This document shows positions 37,849 through 46,309 of a stretch of DNA of 64,000 nucleotides, piece by piece; within the stretch, counting starts at the first letter, position 1, and each line of letters starts with the position of its first letter. The notes beneath the pieces were generated by a model. It saw nothing but the letters and a program-made list of their open reading frames with translations. It did not search any database and was not told the DNA's origin. Both the position numbers and the translations under genes were made by a program. The stretch is from Candidatus Sphingomonas phytovorans (GTDB lineage Bacteria > Pseudomonadota > Alphaproteobacteria > Sphingomonadales > Sphingomonadaceae), in contig CP119314.1 in the NCBI GenBank assembly GCA_029202385.1, positions 2,730,501-2,794,500 of the forward strand, given 5' to 3'.

Positions 37849-38967
37849 TCAGTCGAGCCGATCCAGCCATCCGTGCGGATCAGGCGCGTTGGCGCGCTGG
37901 ATATCGGTCAGCGCGTTGAGCATGCGCAACGTCGTCTGGCCCGGACCGCCGGTGCCGATGGTGAAATCGCCGCCACGCATCTTCATCTGGCCGATCGGCG
38001 CGACCACCGCGGCGGTGCCGCAGGCAAACGCCTCGCGCAGCCGGCCGCTTTCCGCATCGGCGCGGCACTGATCGATCGAATAAGGTTCCTCGCGCGCGGT
38101 CAGCCCCATGTCGCGCGCCAGCGTCAGGATCGAATCCCGGGTGATGCCGGGCAGGATCGTGCCGGTCAGCGGCGGGGTGACGAGCGTGCCGTCATCGAAC
38201 ACGAAAAAGATGTTCATGCCACCGAGTTCCTCGATCCAGCGGCGTTCGGCCGCATCGAGGAACAGCACCTGGTCGCAGCCCTGGCGAATCGCCTCCGCCT
38301 GCGCGACGAGGCTGGTGGCATAGTTGCCGCCGCACTTCGCGGCGCCGGTCCCGCCGGGCGCGGCGCGGGTATAGTCTTGCGACACCCACAAGGTGACTGC
38401 CGACGCGCCGCCCTTGAAATAGGCCCCGACCGACGACGCGATCACCGCATAGATATACTCGGCCGATGGCTTGACCCCGAGGAACACCTCGCTCGCAATC
38501 ATGAACGGCCGCAGATAAAGCGAACCGCCGCCAGCCGTCGGGATCCACTCGTGATCGATCCGCACGAGCTGCCGAATCGATTCGAGGAAGAGGTCCTCGG
38601 GCAATTCAGCCATCGCCATCCGCTGGGCCGAGCTGCGGAAACGCGCAGCATTGGCCTCGGGCCTGAACAGCGCCGTGCCACCATCGGCGAGGCGATAGGC
38701 CTTCATGCCTTCGAAAATCTCCTGCGCGTAATGCAGCACGGCAGAGGACGCATCCATCTGGAACGGTGCCCGTGGCTCGACGCGCGCGTCATGCCATCCC
38801 TCGGTCTCATTGTAGCGGATCGTCACCATATGGTCAGTGAAGACTCGCCCGAATCCGGGGTTTTCAAGAAGGCACGCACGCTCGTTCACATCGACGGGCG
38901 CCTGATGCGGCACGTGCGTAAAGGTCAGGCCAGCGCCCGCGCGTCCGTCGATGGTTATGTCGAGCAT
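37849..38967 (-). CDS. ilvE: branched-chain amino acid aminotransferase IlvE
   Basis: 372 residues, class IV PLP aminotransferase of the longer eukaryote-like IlvE type. Diagnostic stretches are HYAQEIFEGMKAYR, SLYLRPFMIA, GTGAAKCGGNYATSLVAQ (the Lys forms the Schiff base) and EELGGMNIFFVF. It transaminates Leu, Ile and Val with 2-oxoglutarate. ATG 38967 (MLDITIDGRA) was chosen; an earlier frame start at 39027 runs into the promoter. It is divergent from a MarR-type gene with a TTGT-N-ACAA element between. Confidence 0.95.
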   Translation of the reverse strand: MLDITIDGRAGAGLTFTHVPHQAPVDVNERACLLENPGFGRVFTDHMVTIRYNETEGWHDARVEPRAPFQMDASSAVLHYAQEIFEGMKAYRLADGGTALFRPEANAARFRSSAQRMAMAELPEDLFLESIRQLVRIDHEWIPTAGGGSLYLRPFMIASEVFLGVKPSAEYIYAVIASSVGAYFKGGASAVTLWVSQDYTRAAPGGTGAAKCGGNYATSLVAQAEAIRQGCDQVLFLDAAERRWIEELGGMNIFFVFDDGTLVTPPLTGTILPGITRDSILTLARDMGLTAREEPYSIDQCRADAESGRLREAFACGTAAVVAPIGQMKMRGGDFTIGTGGPGQTTLRMLNALTDIQRANAPDPHGWLDRLD

Positions 38968-38977
38968 GGTTCCGTTC

Positions 38978-38996
38978 TTACAATTTGTTACAATTT
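38978..38996. promoter_or_regulatory. direct repeat / MarR-type site between ilvE and marR-type gene
   Basis: Two copies of TTACAATTT (38978-38986 and 38988-38996) create a central TTGT-T-ACAA dyad (38985-38993), a shape common for MarR-family operators. It lies between the divergent starts at 38967 and 39039. Confidence 0.45.
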
Positions 38997-39038
38997 CTGG
39001 GTTGAAGCCTAGTAGGGAAGCGACCAAATCCGGTCAAC

Positions 39039-39527
39039 ATGGCAGCCCCATCAACGTCAGCATCGCCGCTTTTCCTGCGAGAGCCCGAGCTCCGCCGCGG
39101 CATGGAGTTGCTCTACTTCGGCAACAGCCACCTCACGCGCGCGATCGATCGCGGGCTTGCGGCCCAGGGCCTCGGCCGGGCGCACCACCGCGCGCTCTAT
39201 TTCATCGCGCGCCAGCCCGACATGACCGTCAGCGATCTGCTTGCGCTCCTCGCGATTACCAAGCAGTCGCTCGGCCGCGTCCTGACCGAACTGGGCGATC
39301 GCGGGCTGGTCGAGACGCGACCGGGCGAACGCGACCGGCGGCAACGCCTGTTGCGCCTGACGGATGCCGGAAAGGCGCTCGAGAACGAGCTGTTCGAGGC
39401 GCTGCGGGAGCGACTGTCCTCAGCTTATGCCAGCGCCGGGCAATCAGCCGTCAGCGGCTTCTGGGCAGTGCTCGAAGGACTGATCCCTGAAAACGAACGC
39501 CCCCGTATCGAGGGCCTGCGCGCCTGA
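39039..39527 (+). CDS. MarR-family transcriptional regulator
   Basis: 162 residues with the MarR winged helix: ITKQSLGRVLTELGDRGLVETRPGERDRRQRLLRLTDAG. The DRRQR wing is the family signature. The N-terminal dimerisation helix reads ELLYFGNSHLTRAIDRGL. It is divergent from ilvE with a candidate operator between, so it may regulate itself and ilvE. The ligand is unknown. Confidence 0.88.
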   Translation: MAAPSTSASPLFLREPELRRGMELLYFGNSHLTRAIDRGLAAQGLGRAHHRALYFIARQPDMTVSDLLALLAITKQSLGRVLTELGDRGLVETRPGERDRRQRLLRLTDAGKALENELFEALRERLSSAYASAGQSAVSGFWAVLEGLIPENERPRIEGLRA

Positions 39528-39552
39528 CCTTGCCGCGGATGCGGTACGGAGC

Positions 39553-40353
39553 CTAGCGCGCCGCGTCCGCCATTTCAGCGTTACGGCGTGTTGATGCGGC
39601 GAGGGTTTCGCGCAGCAAAGTCTTCAACGCATCGTCGCGATCGAGGACATTCAGCCCCGCGCGAGTCGAGCCGCCAGGGCTCGCGACGCGATCCGCCAGC
39701 ATGGCGGGCGAAACATCGGCTTCCGCTGCCAGCATGGCGGATCCCTCGACCGTGGCGATCGCCATGCGCTGCGCCTGATCGGCGGGCAGGCCGAGCGCGA
39801 TGCCGCCCTGGGCCAGCGCATCGATGACACGGTAGAGGAAACCCGGCCCGCTTCCCGCAAGCGCGGTCACGACGTCGAACAGGCCCTCATCAGCAATCCA
39901 CTCGACAAGGCCAAGCGGCGCCATCAGTGCCGAGACCGAGTCGCGCGCCTTCGCGTCGGCATCGTCCGAATGAAGCCCGACCACCCCCCGGCCGATCCCC
40001 ACCGGCAGATTGGGCATCGCCCGCACGATCGCCCCGGCATCGAATCGCCTGGCCAGCGCGGTACCCTCAACACCCGCGAGGATCGAGACCAGCACCGGCA
40101 CGCCCGCGAGCCGGCCGGCGAAGCGGCCCGCAATCTCGTCAAGCTGCTGGGGCTTCATCCCCAGCATCACCATGTCGGGCAAAGGCCCTTCGGGCAGTTC
40201 GCGCGCCTGCCGTACACCCTCCGGCAGATCGCGATCGGCACGGTTGACGACGTCGACCCGATCCGCCGCGACCACACCGGAGGCGATCCAGCGGCGCAGC
40301 ATCGCACCGCCCATGTTGCCGCAGCCGATCAGCCAGAGATTCTCCAGGCTCAC
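39553..40353 (-). CDS. proC: pyrroline-5-carboxylate reductase ProC
   Basis: 266 residues. The N-terminal Rossmann motif WLIGCGNMGGAMLRRW binds NAD(P)H. PNLPVGIGRG and the C-terminal ALAGSGPGFLYRVIDALAQGGIALGL...VASPGGSTRAGL are the ProC signatures. It catalyses the last step of proline synthesis. The start is a GTG at 40353 that overlaps the YbjN-type stop (GTGA), so the two are coupled. Confidence 0.94.
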   Translation of the reverse strand: MSLENLWLIGCGNMGGAMLRRWIASGVVAADRVDVVNRADRDLPEGVRQARELPEGPLPDMVMLGMKPQQLDEIAGRFAGRLAGVPVLVSILAGVEGTALARRFDAGAIVRAMPNLPVGIGRGVVGLHSDDADAKARDSVSALMAPLGLVEWIADEGLFDVVTALAGSGPGFLYRVIDALAQGGIALGLPADQAQRMAIATVEGSAMLAAEADVSPAMLADRVASPGGSTRAGLNVLDRDDALKTLLRETLAASTRRNAEMADAAR

Positions 40354-40850
40354 GCCTCGCCCTGGGTCTCGGTCATCGCCGCCGCGAGAGCTTCCTTGGG
40401 CGTCTTGCCGCCCCACAGCACGAACTGGAACACGGGATAGAAGCGCTCGCACTCGTCGATCGCCGATTCGACCAGCAGTTCAGCCGCGCCGAGCGACATG
40501 GTGCCGTTCTCGCCCTCGATCATCGCGGCATGGCGATAGAGCAGGATGCCGCTGGACGACCAAAGCTCGAAATGCCCGACCCAGAGTTGCTCGTTGATCA
40601 GCCCGATCGCCTCGTAGATCGCACTTCGGCGCTCGTCCGTGACACGGATATCCGGGAAGGCGAGGAACTGGATGACGCTGTCTTCGTCACGCCACAGCGC
40701 CCGGAGCTCATATTGAGTCCAGCTGCCCTTTACCTTGGCGATGACCTCGTCGTCCTGGCGCTCATGTTCCCAGCCATGCGCCGCGAAATAGCTTTCGAGC
40801 ATATCGATGGGCGCGGCGTCGTCGCGTTCGTAATCGGCTTCGTCGAGCAT
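40350..40850 (-). CDS. YbjN-domain protein
   Basis: 166 residues from an ATG at 40850. It has the YbjN pattern: DMLESYFAAHGWEHERQDDEVIAKVKGSW..., a mid-region EAIGLINEQLWVGHFELWSSSGILLYRH, and a C-terminal helical part. YbjN-like proteins are small and chaperone-like in fold; their function is poorly defined. It forms a coupled pair with proC downstream, as is common in sphingomonads. Confidence 0.8.
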   Translation of the reverse strand: MLDEADYERDDAAPIDMLESYFAAHGWEHERQDDEVIAKVKGSWTQYELRALWRDEDSVIQFLAFPDIRVTDERRSAIYEAIGLINEQLWVGHFELWSSSGILLYRHAAMIEGENGTMSLGAAELLVESAIDECERFYPVFQFVLWGGKTPKEALAAAMTETQGEA

Positions 40851-40959
40851 CACGCCATGCCTCCCGCTACGATCATGACACCATATCTGGTGCCGCGATA
40901 CTGTCGAACGCACAAGGCGGGGGTGGATAGGCCTGTAGAAAAAACTGTGGAAAAGATCG

Positions 40960-41238
40960 TCAGGCTCCTGCTTTGGTCTTCTTGGGGGCGGCCGGGGCTG
41001 CCTTGGCCTCGAGCGCGTCGAGCCGCGCGCGCAGCGCATCCGCATCGTCGCGGGCGGCCGCGGCCATGGCCTTCACCGCCTCGAACTCGTCGCGGCTGAC
41101 GAAATCGAGACCGCCGATCCACTCCTTGGCCCTGGACCGGGCGCCCTGCTCAGCTTCACGACCCATGCCGGCCAGCGTACCGGCGGCGCCGTTCATGAAC
41201 TTCACGAAATCGTCGAAAATCTTGTTGTCGGACTGCAT
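40960..41238 (-). CDS. ubiK: UbiK/BMFP accessory factor (DUF526)
   Basis: 92 residues. MQSDNKIFDDFVKFMNGAAGTLAGM begins an amphipathic membrane-active helix, and VSRDEFEAVKAMAAAARDDADALRARLDALE is a C-terminal coiled coil. This is the DUF526/BMFP pattern. UbiK helps the ubiquinone biosynthesis complex at the membrane. The end is Lys/Ala/Pro-rich. It lies 109 bases upstream of the YbjN gene. Confidence 0.85.
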   Translation of the reverse strand: MQSDNKIFDDFVKFMNGAAGTLAGMGREAEQGARSRAKEWIGGLDFVSRDEFEAVKAMAAAARDDADALRARLDALEAKAAPAAPKKTKAGA

Positions 41239-41260
41239 CGGGTGATCTCGCAAATGGCGT

Positions 41261-41818
41261 TCAGATATTGATGATCTGGGACGTCGAGGACGACGGCACA
41301 AGGGTTTCGGCCCCGGGATTGAGCTCGGCGATCCGGTACATCAGCAGCCCGGCATAGACCAGCCATGCCAGATACGGCACCAACAGCCACGCCGCGCTCG
41401 ACCGAATCCGCCCGAACAGCATCGTCGTAGCGAGGGCGAGTACGAACATCACGCCGATCGTCACCAGTGACCATGTCACCTGGTGCATGCCGAAGAACAG
41501 GGGCGACCAGACCAGGTTCACCGCCATCTGGACCGCGAACAGGGTGATCGCGGGGCCGCGCAGCCGCGATCCGCGTGCATGGATGATCATCGCCAGCGCC
41601 ACGCCCATCAGGATATAGATCGTGGTCCAGGCAGCCGGGAAGGCCCAGTCGGGCGGCGTCTCGGCGGGTTTGACGAGCGCGGCATACCAGCTGTTGGCCG
41701 AACCACTCGGCGCCAGCCGGGCCGATGTGAACCCGAGCAGCAGGATGAACGGGACGGTGACGACCGCCCAGCGCATGAACGCCAGCCGGAGCTGCTGTTT
41801 CGATGCGATTTCCCTCAA
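41261..41818 (-). CDS. tspO: TspO/MBR-family tryptophan-rich sensory protein
   Basis: 185 residues with five membrane helices. Family marks are SANSWYAALVKPAETPPDWAFPAAWTTIYILMGVAL and AVQMAVNLVWSPLFFGMHQVTWSLV. TspO proteins bind porphyrins and sterols and act in stress signalling. The start is a TTG at 41818, which gives the family-like N-terminus REIASKQQLRLAF; the next ATG is at 41776. Two perfect palindromes lie upstream. Confidence 0.9.
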   Translation of the reverse strand: MREIASKQQLRLAFMRWAVVTVPFILLLGFTSARLAPSGSANSWYAALVKPAETPPDWAFPAAWTTIYILMGVALAMIIHARGSRLRGPAITLFAVQMAVNLVWSPLFFGMHQVTWSLVTIGVMFVLALATTMLFGRIRSSAAWLLVPYLAWLVYAGLLMYRIAELNPGAETLVPSSSTSQIINI

Positions 41819-41847
41819 GCTTCCAAACCCTTCCAGTCCCCCGCACC

Positions 41848-41922
41848 GTTCGCGCGAACAGTTGGCGATCCACTATAGAAGAAGGCGGAGGCAATTCATC
41901 GGATAAATTTCGCACGTGCGAA
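41848..41922. promoter_or_regulatory. two TTCGC/GCGAA palindromes between tspO and tlyA
   Basis: GTTCGCGCGAAC (41848-41859) and TTCGCACGTGCGAA (41909-41922) are both perfect palindromes sharing TTCGC and GCGAA half-sites, about 62 bases apart centre to centre. They flank the probable tspO promoter (a CTATAG-like box lies between). A shared regulator is inference. Confidence 0.4.
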
Positions 41923-41933
41923 CGGAATCTGTC

Positions 41934-42692
41934 TCACTCCGTTTCAGGCGGGTTTCCGCCGACTCGTTTCGCCGCCAGCAGGAACTCGATATTGCCTTCC
42001 GGGCCAGTGATCGGGCTCTCGGCAATGCCCTCGACTTGCCAGCCGCGCGATTGCACCCAGGCTGAAACCTCAGCGCAGACACGCGCATGCACGGCCGGGT
42101 CGCGCACCACGCCGCCTTTCCCGACTTCCTCCCGCCCCGCCTCGAATTGCGGCTTCACCAGCGCGAGCAATCGTGCCTCTTCCTTCGCGAACCCCATCGG
42201 CACGTCGAGCACCTTGGCAAGGCCGATGAAACTCGCATCGCACACGATCAGGTCGACCCGCTCGGGAATATGCGTCGCCGTCAGGATCCGCGCGCTTGTC
42301 TGTTCGTGGACGATCACGCGCTGATCCTGGCGCAGCTTCCAAGCGAGCTGGTTGGTGCCGCTGTCGACCGCATAGACCCGCGCCGCGCCGCGCGTGAGCA
42401 GCACGTCGGTGAAGCCACCGGTCGAAGAGCCGACGTCGATGGCGACCGCACCCTTCACGTCCCAGCCGAAATGATCGAGCCCATGCGCCAGCTTGATCCC
42501 GCCACGCGAGACCCAGGGATGATCGCGCCCGCGTACATCGAGCACGACGTCCCCCGCGACCTGCTGCCCCGGCTTGTCGATCTTGCGGTCACCCGCGAAG
42601 ACCAGCCCGGCCATGATCAGCGCCTGCGCGCGCGTCCGGCTCTCGGCAAGGCCGCGATCGACAAGGACCTGATCGGCGCGAAGCTTGGCCAT
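41934..42692 (-). CDS. tlyA: TlyA-family rRNA methyltransferase / hemolysin A
   Basis: 252 residues. An N-terminal S4 RNA-binding domain (RADQVLVDRGLAESRTRAQALIMAGLV) is joined to an FtsJ-like methyltransferase with SAM motif AIDVGSSTGGFTDVLLTRGA. The catalytic-type residues appear in VSRGGIKLAHGL, CDASFIG and LVKPQFEAGREEVGKGG. TlyA 2'-O-methylates rRNA Cys nucleotides in ribosomal subunits. ATG 42692 (MAKLRADQ) fits the family start. Confidence 0.92.
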   Translation of the reverse strand: MAKLRADQVLVDRGLAESRTRAQALIMAGLVFAGDRKIDKPGQQVAGDVVLDVRGRDHPWVSRGGIKLAHGLDHFGWDVKGAVAIDVGSSTGGFTDVLLTRGAARVYAVDSGTNQLAWKLRQDQRVIVHEQTSARILTATHIPERVDLIVCDASFIGLAKVLDVPMGFAKEEARLLALVKPQFEAGREEVGKGGVVRDPAVHARVCAEVSAWVQSRGWQVEGIAESPITGPEGNIEFLLAAKRVGGNPPETE

Positions 42693-42942
42693 GCCCCGCC
42701 GTAGCAAGCCGGATCGCGCCGGGATAGCCTCGCCAGACCGAGCGAAAGCCCTGCCGGCCCGCACCGTTCCCGACCCATCATGGGTCCGTTTCGGACTGTC
42801 GCAATGACTGCGCATTTGGTCGCAGTAGCTATTGCCTATCTAATTAGTAGGAATAAGTTTCAGGGCGGGAGGCGTGGTCGCCCGGCGTCCCCCTAGAGCT
42901 TCGAGCGGCCACGTCTCTCCCCCTGTTGAAGGAGTGCGCACG

Positions 42943-43623
42943 ATGGGAAGCTTTTCGCCCCACGACCCGGCCCAACCAACGATCCTGACCGTCCCCGGTC
43001 TCGGCGGATCCGGCCCTTCGCACTGGCAAAGCCTGTGGGAAAGCGCCCGGCCGGATACCGTCCGCGTCGAGCTCGGCATGTGGAATACCCCGCATCGCAA
43101 CGCCTGGGTGACCAAGCTCGACCAGGCGATCCGATCGGCGCAGGCGCCGGTCATCCTCGCCGCGCACAGCCTTGGCTGTCTCGCCGTCGCCTGGTGGGCC
43201 GAGCTCACGCGCCAGCCCTATGGCTGGCCGGTCGCCGGCGCGCTGCTGGTCGCACCGGCCGATGTCGACCTCCCGGATGCGCAGGTCGATCTGAAGGCGT
43301 TCGCGCCCACACCGATCGCCCCGCTGCCCTTCCCGTCGATCCTCGTCGCCAGCCGCGACGATCCCTGGATCACGATCGAGCGGGCCCATAGCCTCGCGGC
43401 GACATGGGGCAGCCATTTCGTCGATGCCGGCGAACAGGGCCATATCAACGCGGCCAGCGGGATTGGCTGGTGGAGCGAGGGGCAGGAACTGCTCGATCGA
43501 GTCATCCATGCCGCCGGCGACCGCAAGGGCCGCCCCCGCCCGCCCGGCGACGCGCGCTCGATCCTCGCGGTCAACGCGACGGATGCGGCACAGGCTCATT
43601 ATCTGGGCGAAAGCGCACGGTAG
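42943..43623 (+). CDS. RBBP9/YdeN-like serine hydrolase
   Basis: 226 residues, alpha/beta-hydrolase fold. It starts with ILTVPGLGGSGPSHWQSLWE, the typical RBBP9 oxyanion region. The nucleophile is in AAHSLGCLAV (Ser), the acid in ASRDDPWI (Asp) and the base in GEQGHINAASG (His), so all three catalytic residues are present. Substrate is unknown. GGAG at 42931 is eight bases from the ATG. Confidence 0.88.
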   Translation: MGSFSPHDPAQPTILTVPGLGGSGPSHWQSLWESARPDTVRVELGMWNTPHRNAWVTKLDQAIRSAQAPVILAAHSLGCLAVAWWAELTRQPYGWPVAGALLVAPADVDLPDAQVDLKAFAPTPIAPLPFPSILVASRDDPWITIERAHSLAATWGSHFVDAGEQGHINAASGIGWWSEGQELLDRVIHAAGDRKGRPRPPGDARSILAVNATDAAQAHYLGESAR

Positions 43624-43662
43624 CGGCACAGGCTCCTTCCCTTCGGGGGAGGCGCTGAAAGA

Positions 43663-44376
43663 TCACTCCAGGAACAGATAGCCCGGGTCGAATTCGGCAA
43701 AGCTGCGCAAGGCAGCCCAGTCGAGGATCGTGGCGGTGCCAGCACGGAACTCGACCAGCCCCTGTTCGCGCAACTGCCGCAGCATGCGATTGGCATGGAC
43801 CGGCGTCAGCCCTGTCGCATCGGCGAGGTCGATCTGGGTCAGCGGGAAGGCGAAGCGCATGCCGTCGGTCATGCCGACGCGCTGGAGCCGCATGTACATC
43901 TCGCAGAACAGGTGCGCGAGCCGCACCGCCGCGGAGCGCGCGCCGATCGACACGATCCATTCGCGGTTGATCGCGGCATCGATCAGCGTCGATCGCCACA
44001 GCAATTCAGTCAATGTCGGCGACTGCTCCGTCAGCGCACGGATCGCCGGATGCGGGAACAGGGCGACCTTCACCGCCGTCAGCGCGGCAACCGAATGTTC
44101 GAGCCGCTTCAACGGATAGCTGTGCAGATCCACGAAATCGCCCGGCACGTGGATCGCGAGGATCTGCCGACGGCCCTCCGGCGTATCCTTGTAGCGCTCG
44201 ACAAAGCCTTCGAGCAGCAGGGTGCATTGAGTCAGCGGCACCTGCTGGCGCACGATGATCTGCTTCGCCCTGAATTCAGCGGTACGCCCTACCGCGGCTT
44301 CCAGCGATGCAGCCTCGGCTTCGCTAAGCTTCGGGGTCTGGTGGGTTTTCAGGAAATTTCGCGTGTACATTTCCAT
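43663..44376 (-). CDS. Crp/Fnr-family transcriptional regulator
   Basis: 237 residues. The cyclic-nucleotide-like domain has FVERYKDTPEGRRQILAIHVPGDFVDLHSYPLK. The C-terminal winged helix reads FPLTQIDLADATGLTPVHANRMLRQLREQGLVEF. It lacks the N-terminal cysteine cluster of FNR, so it is not an oxygen sensor of that type. The ligand is unknown. It is divergent from the small stress gene at 44440. Confidence 0.87.
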   Translation of the reverse strand: MEMYTRNFLKTHQTPKLSEAEAASLEAAVGRTAEFRAKQIIVRQQVPLTQCTLLLEGFVERYKDTPEGRRQILAIHVPGDFVDLHSYPLKRLEHSVAALTAVKVALFPHPAIRALTEQSPTLTELLWRSTLIDAAINREWIVSIGARSAAVRLAHLFCEMYMRLQRVGMTDGMRFAFPLTQIDLADATGLTPVHANRMLRQLREQGLVEFRAGTATILDWAALRSFAEFDPGYLFLE

Positions 44377-44384
44377 ACCTTATC

Positions 44385-44410
44385 GGAACCGTCCCGGTCG
44401 CGCCTGCGTT
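44385..44410 (+). promoter_or_regulatory. EcfG-type general-stress promoter
   Basis: GGAAC (44385-44389), 17 bases, CGTT (44407-44410). This is an exact match to the alphaproteobacterial EcfG consensus. It would start transcription at about 44417 for the 61-residue protein beginning at 44440. Confidence 0.75.
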
Positions 44411-44439
44411 TTTGTTAATCCGGGAAAGGTTATTTCGCC

Positions 44440-44625
44440 ATGCCGACCAAGGCCCATGACGTCCCAACGACGGTGACCGCAGAGCAGGGCGAGGTGATGC
44501 TCGACGGACCCGATGGCCTTGCGGTTTCCTTCACTCCCGATGCGGCGTCTAAATCGGCCAGCGCAATCGCCGCCGCAGCCGACGAAGCGCAGCGGCAGTC
44601 GAGGCAAACCAAATCGCCCAAATAG
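44440..44625 (+). CDS. small hydrophilic stress-promoter protein
   Basis: 61 residues: MPTKAHDVPTTVTAEQGEVM..., ending QRQSRQTKSPK. It has no signal peptide or membrane helix, and the C-terminal half is Ala/Ser-rich and helical. The family is unknown to me. A GGGAAAGG ribosome site precedes it, and an exact EcfG-type promoter lies directly upstream, so it is probably part of the general stress response. Confidence 0.7.
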   Translation: MPTKAHDVPTTVTAEQGEVMLDGPDGLAVSFTPDAASKSASAIAAAADEAQRQSRQTKSPK

Positions 44626-44683
44626 ACTGCCGTTTACCACAGCACGGAAGGCCGCCTTAACCGTCTTCATGCCATCGGAGGCA

Positions 44684-44902
44684 ATGCCCTTCGCCAAACT
44701 CTTCCGCAGCCGCTGGGCGGCGCTGGTCTGGGCGGGTGGCATCTTGTGGACAGCGGTCGACGTCGCCGGCTACGCTCCTTCCCGTCCACCTGACAATCAA
44801 TCTGCCGCCGCAGTACCGGCCGCAGTACCGACCGATGCGACCGGAGAGGCCGTTCAGAACAGCGACCTCGTCGCACTCGCCGCCGCCCTCAACGCCAACT
44901 AA
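44684..44902 (+). CDS. small single-helix membrane/secreted protein
   Basis: About 72 residues from the ATG at 44684 (44669 is an alternative). One hydrophobic segment (WAALVWAGGILWTAVDVAGY) is followed by an Ala/Pro/Asp-rich tail. GGAGG lies only two bases before the ATG at 44684, so the start is uncertain. It may share the stress promoter of the preceding gene, 58 bases upstream. Its stop overlaps the convergent DUF486 stop. Confidence 0.5.
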   Translation: MPFAKLFRSRWAALVWAGGILWTAVDVAGYAPSRPPDNQSAAAVPAAVPTDATGEAVQNSDLVALAAALNAN

Positions 44903-45234
44903 CGCCCGGCGAACAGGAACGCAGCGGCGCCGATCAGGCACAGGAACGCGCCCGCATGCCGCCAGCTCAGCGGCTCGCCCAGCACTGCGACCATGAAGAC
45001 GCCGAACACCAGCAGCGTTATCACTTCCTGCGCCACCTTGAGCTGCCCGCCGCTCCAGCCCGAAGCGTAGCCAAGCCGGTTGGCGGGCACCGCGAGGCAA
45101 TATTCGAACAGGGCGATGCCCCAGCTGATCAGGATCACCCAGATCAACGGTTTCGTCATCCCGCCCTTCAGATGCCAGTACCAGGCAATCGTCATGAAGC
45201 AGTTGGACGCGACGAGCAGCAGGATAGTGGGCAC
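44899..45234 (-). CDS. DUF486-family membrane protein (DMT-like)
   Basis: 111 residues from a GTG at 45234 with GGAGG upstream. Four helices carry the DUF486 pattern: CFMTIAWYWHLKGG, LISWGIALFEYCLAVPANRLGY, QLKVAQEVITLLVFGVFMV and an end in LIGAAAFLFAGR. The family looks like half a drug/metabolite transporter; transport is not shown. Confidence 0.88.
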   Translation of the reverse strand: MPTILLLVASNCFMTIAWYWHLKGGMTKPLIWVILISWGIALFEYCLAVPANRLGYASGWSGGQLKVAQEVITLLVFGVFMVAVLGEPLSWRHAGAFLCLIGAAAFLFAGR

Positions 45235-45269
45235 GGGCAGGATCCTCCGGATATCCCGCTATGCCCGCA

Positions 45270-46196
45270 CTAGCTGGAACGGCAAGCCAACGGGGGCATT
45301 TTGGGCTGGGTGAAAGTCGCGTCCCGCCCCTTGCCGCGCAACTCATAGCCGCGAGCAGCATACCAGATGCCCGAGGCGGGTCGCTGGCCCTTGAGCACCG
45401 CCACGACTTTGCCGGCCGAGCGCACCGTCGCTGTATCGGCGCCATTGTCGAAGCGGACATCGATCCGGCTGCCGTCGATGCAGCGATAGCGCGCGGTCAC
45501 GATGTCGGCCGCCGGAATGGCGGCCACCGGCGTCGGCTTGCCGCCCTGGCTCGGCTTGAGGTCCACGCTGCTGATATGCCAGCTTTTCTGCGCGGGCGTG
45601 GCTCCATCGATATCGCCTACACGGTGAAGTGTTGCGCTGCCCAGCAGATAGACCGGCACGGCGCCCTGTTTCAGCCGCCCGTAGACCTGCACCGGCACCG
45701 TGACATGGCGCTGGCCGGCACCCGCATCGACCTCGCCCGGCGCGCCGATATTGGCGTGATATTCGGAATATCTGGCGAAGCTCGCGGCAAAGGCGTCCGC
45801 GCTCATCCCCGACGCTTTTCCGCCATCATCCCACAGTGCCCAGGCCTGGCGATATTTGCCCTCGCCGAGCAGCGCGTAATAGGTCTGGACGACGTTGGCC
45901 GCGCCCTGTGCGCTGTCGGGCGTGAAGGGCGCTTCGGAGATCGGCGTGCGATCGTCAGGCAGCCCACCGGGCATGCCGGGTTCCGGTGGCGTCAACGGGG
46001 CTGGCGTCGCGGTCGCGACCGGCGCGGGTTCGACGGCAGGCGCGACCCGCTCCGCGGTCTGGCCATTGGCATAGGCATCGACGCTGCCCTGAGCCTGCAC
46101 GGCGGCTGCGTTGATATCCACGCTATTCCCACCCGCTGGCCTGTCGGGCGAGCAGCCGGCGGCGAGGATCAAGGGAAGCACAACGAGATACCGCAT
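45270..46196 (-). CDS. lipoprotein with C-terminal MliC-like domain
   Basis: 308 residues. Lipobox LAAGC (Cys15) is followed by a Pro/Ala-rich linker. A middle domain (about 115-225) reads VQTYYALLGEGKYRQAWALWDDGG, an NTF2-like beginning. The C-terminal 75 residues fit MliC: RYRCIDGSRIDVRFDNGADTATV...ASGIWYAARGYELRGKGRDATFTQ, ending in a Cys. Lysozyme inhibition is possible but not shown. ATG 46196 gives the lipoprotein signal. Confidence 0.75.
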   Translation of the reverse strand: MRYLVVLPLILAAGCSPDRPAGGNSVDINAAAVQAQGSVDAYANGQTAERVAPAVEPAPVATATPAPLTPPEPGMPGGLPDDRTPISEAPFTPDSAQGAANVVQTYYALLGEGKYRQAWALWDDGGKASGMSADAFAASFARYSEYHANIGAPGEVDAGAGQRHVTVPVQVYGRLKQGAVPVYLLGSATLHRVGDIDGATPAQKSWHISSVDLKPSQGGKPTPVAAIPAADIVTARYRCIDGSRIDVRFDNGADTATVRSAGKVVAVLKGQRPASGIWYAARGYELRGKGRDATFTQPKMPPLACRSS

Positions 46197-46309
46197 GAGG
46201 ATCGAACCTTGTCGGTGGAAGGGGAACGCCCAACGCCGTGCCACGCGGCAACGTTCCCCGCCAACCCTTATCCGCCGATCCTCACTGGTCAATCCTCACG
46301 CCATGCCGC

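Noticed and set aside
41855..41871. Possible LexA box (GAAC-N7-GATC) upstream of tspO
   Set aside because: The second half deviates from the alphaproteobacterial GTTC/GAAC repeat and no SOS gene is nearby.
42870..42890. CTAATTAG-like palindrome region before the RBBP9-like gene (about 42838-42850)
   Set aside because: Only eight perfectly symmetric bases. Short palindromes of this kind are expected by chance.
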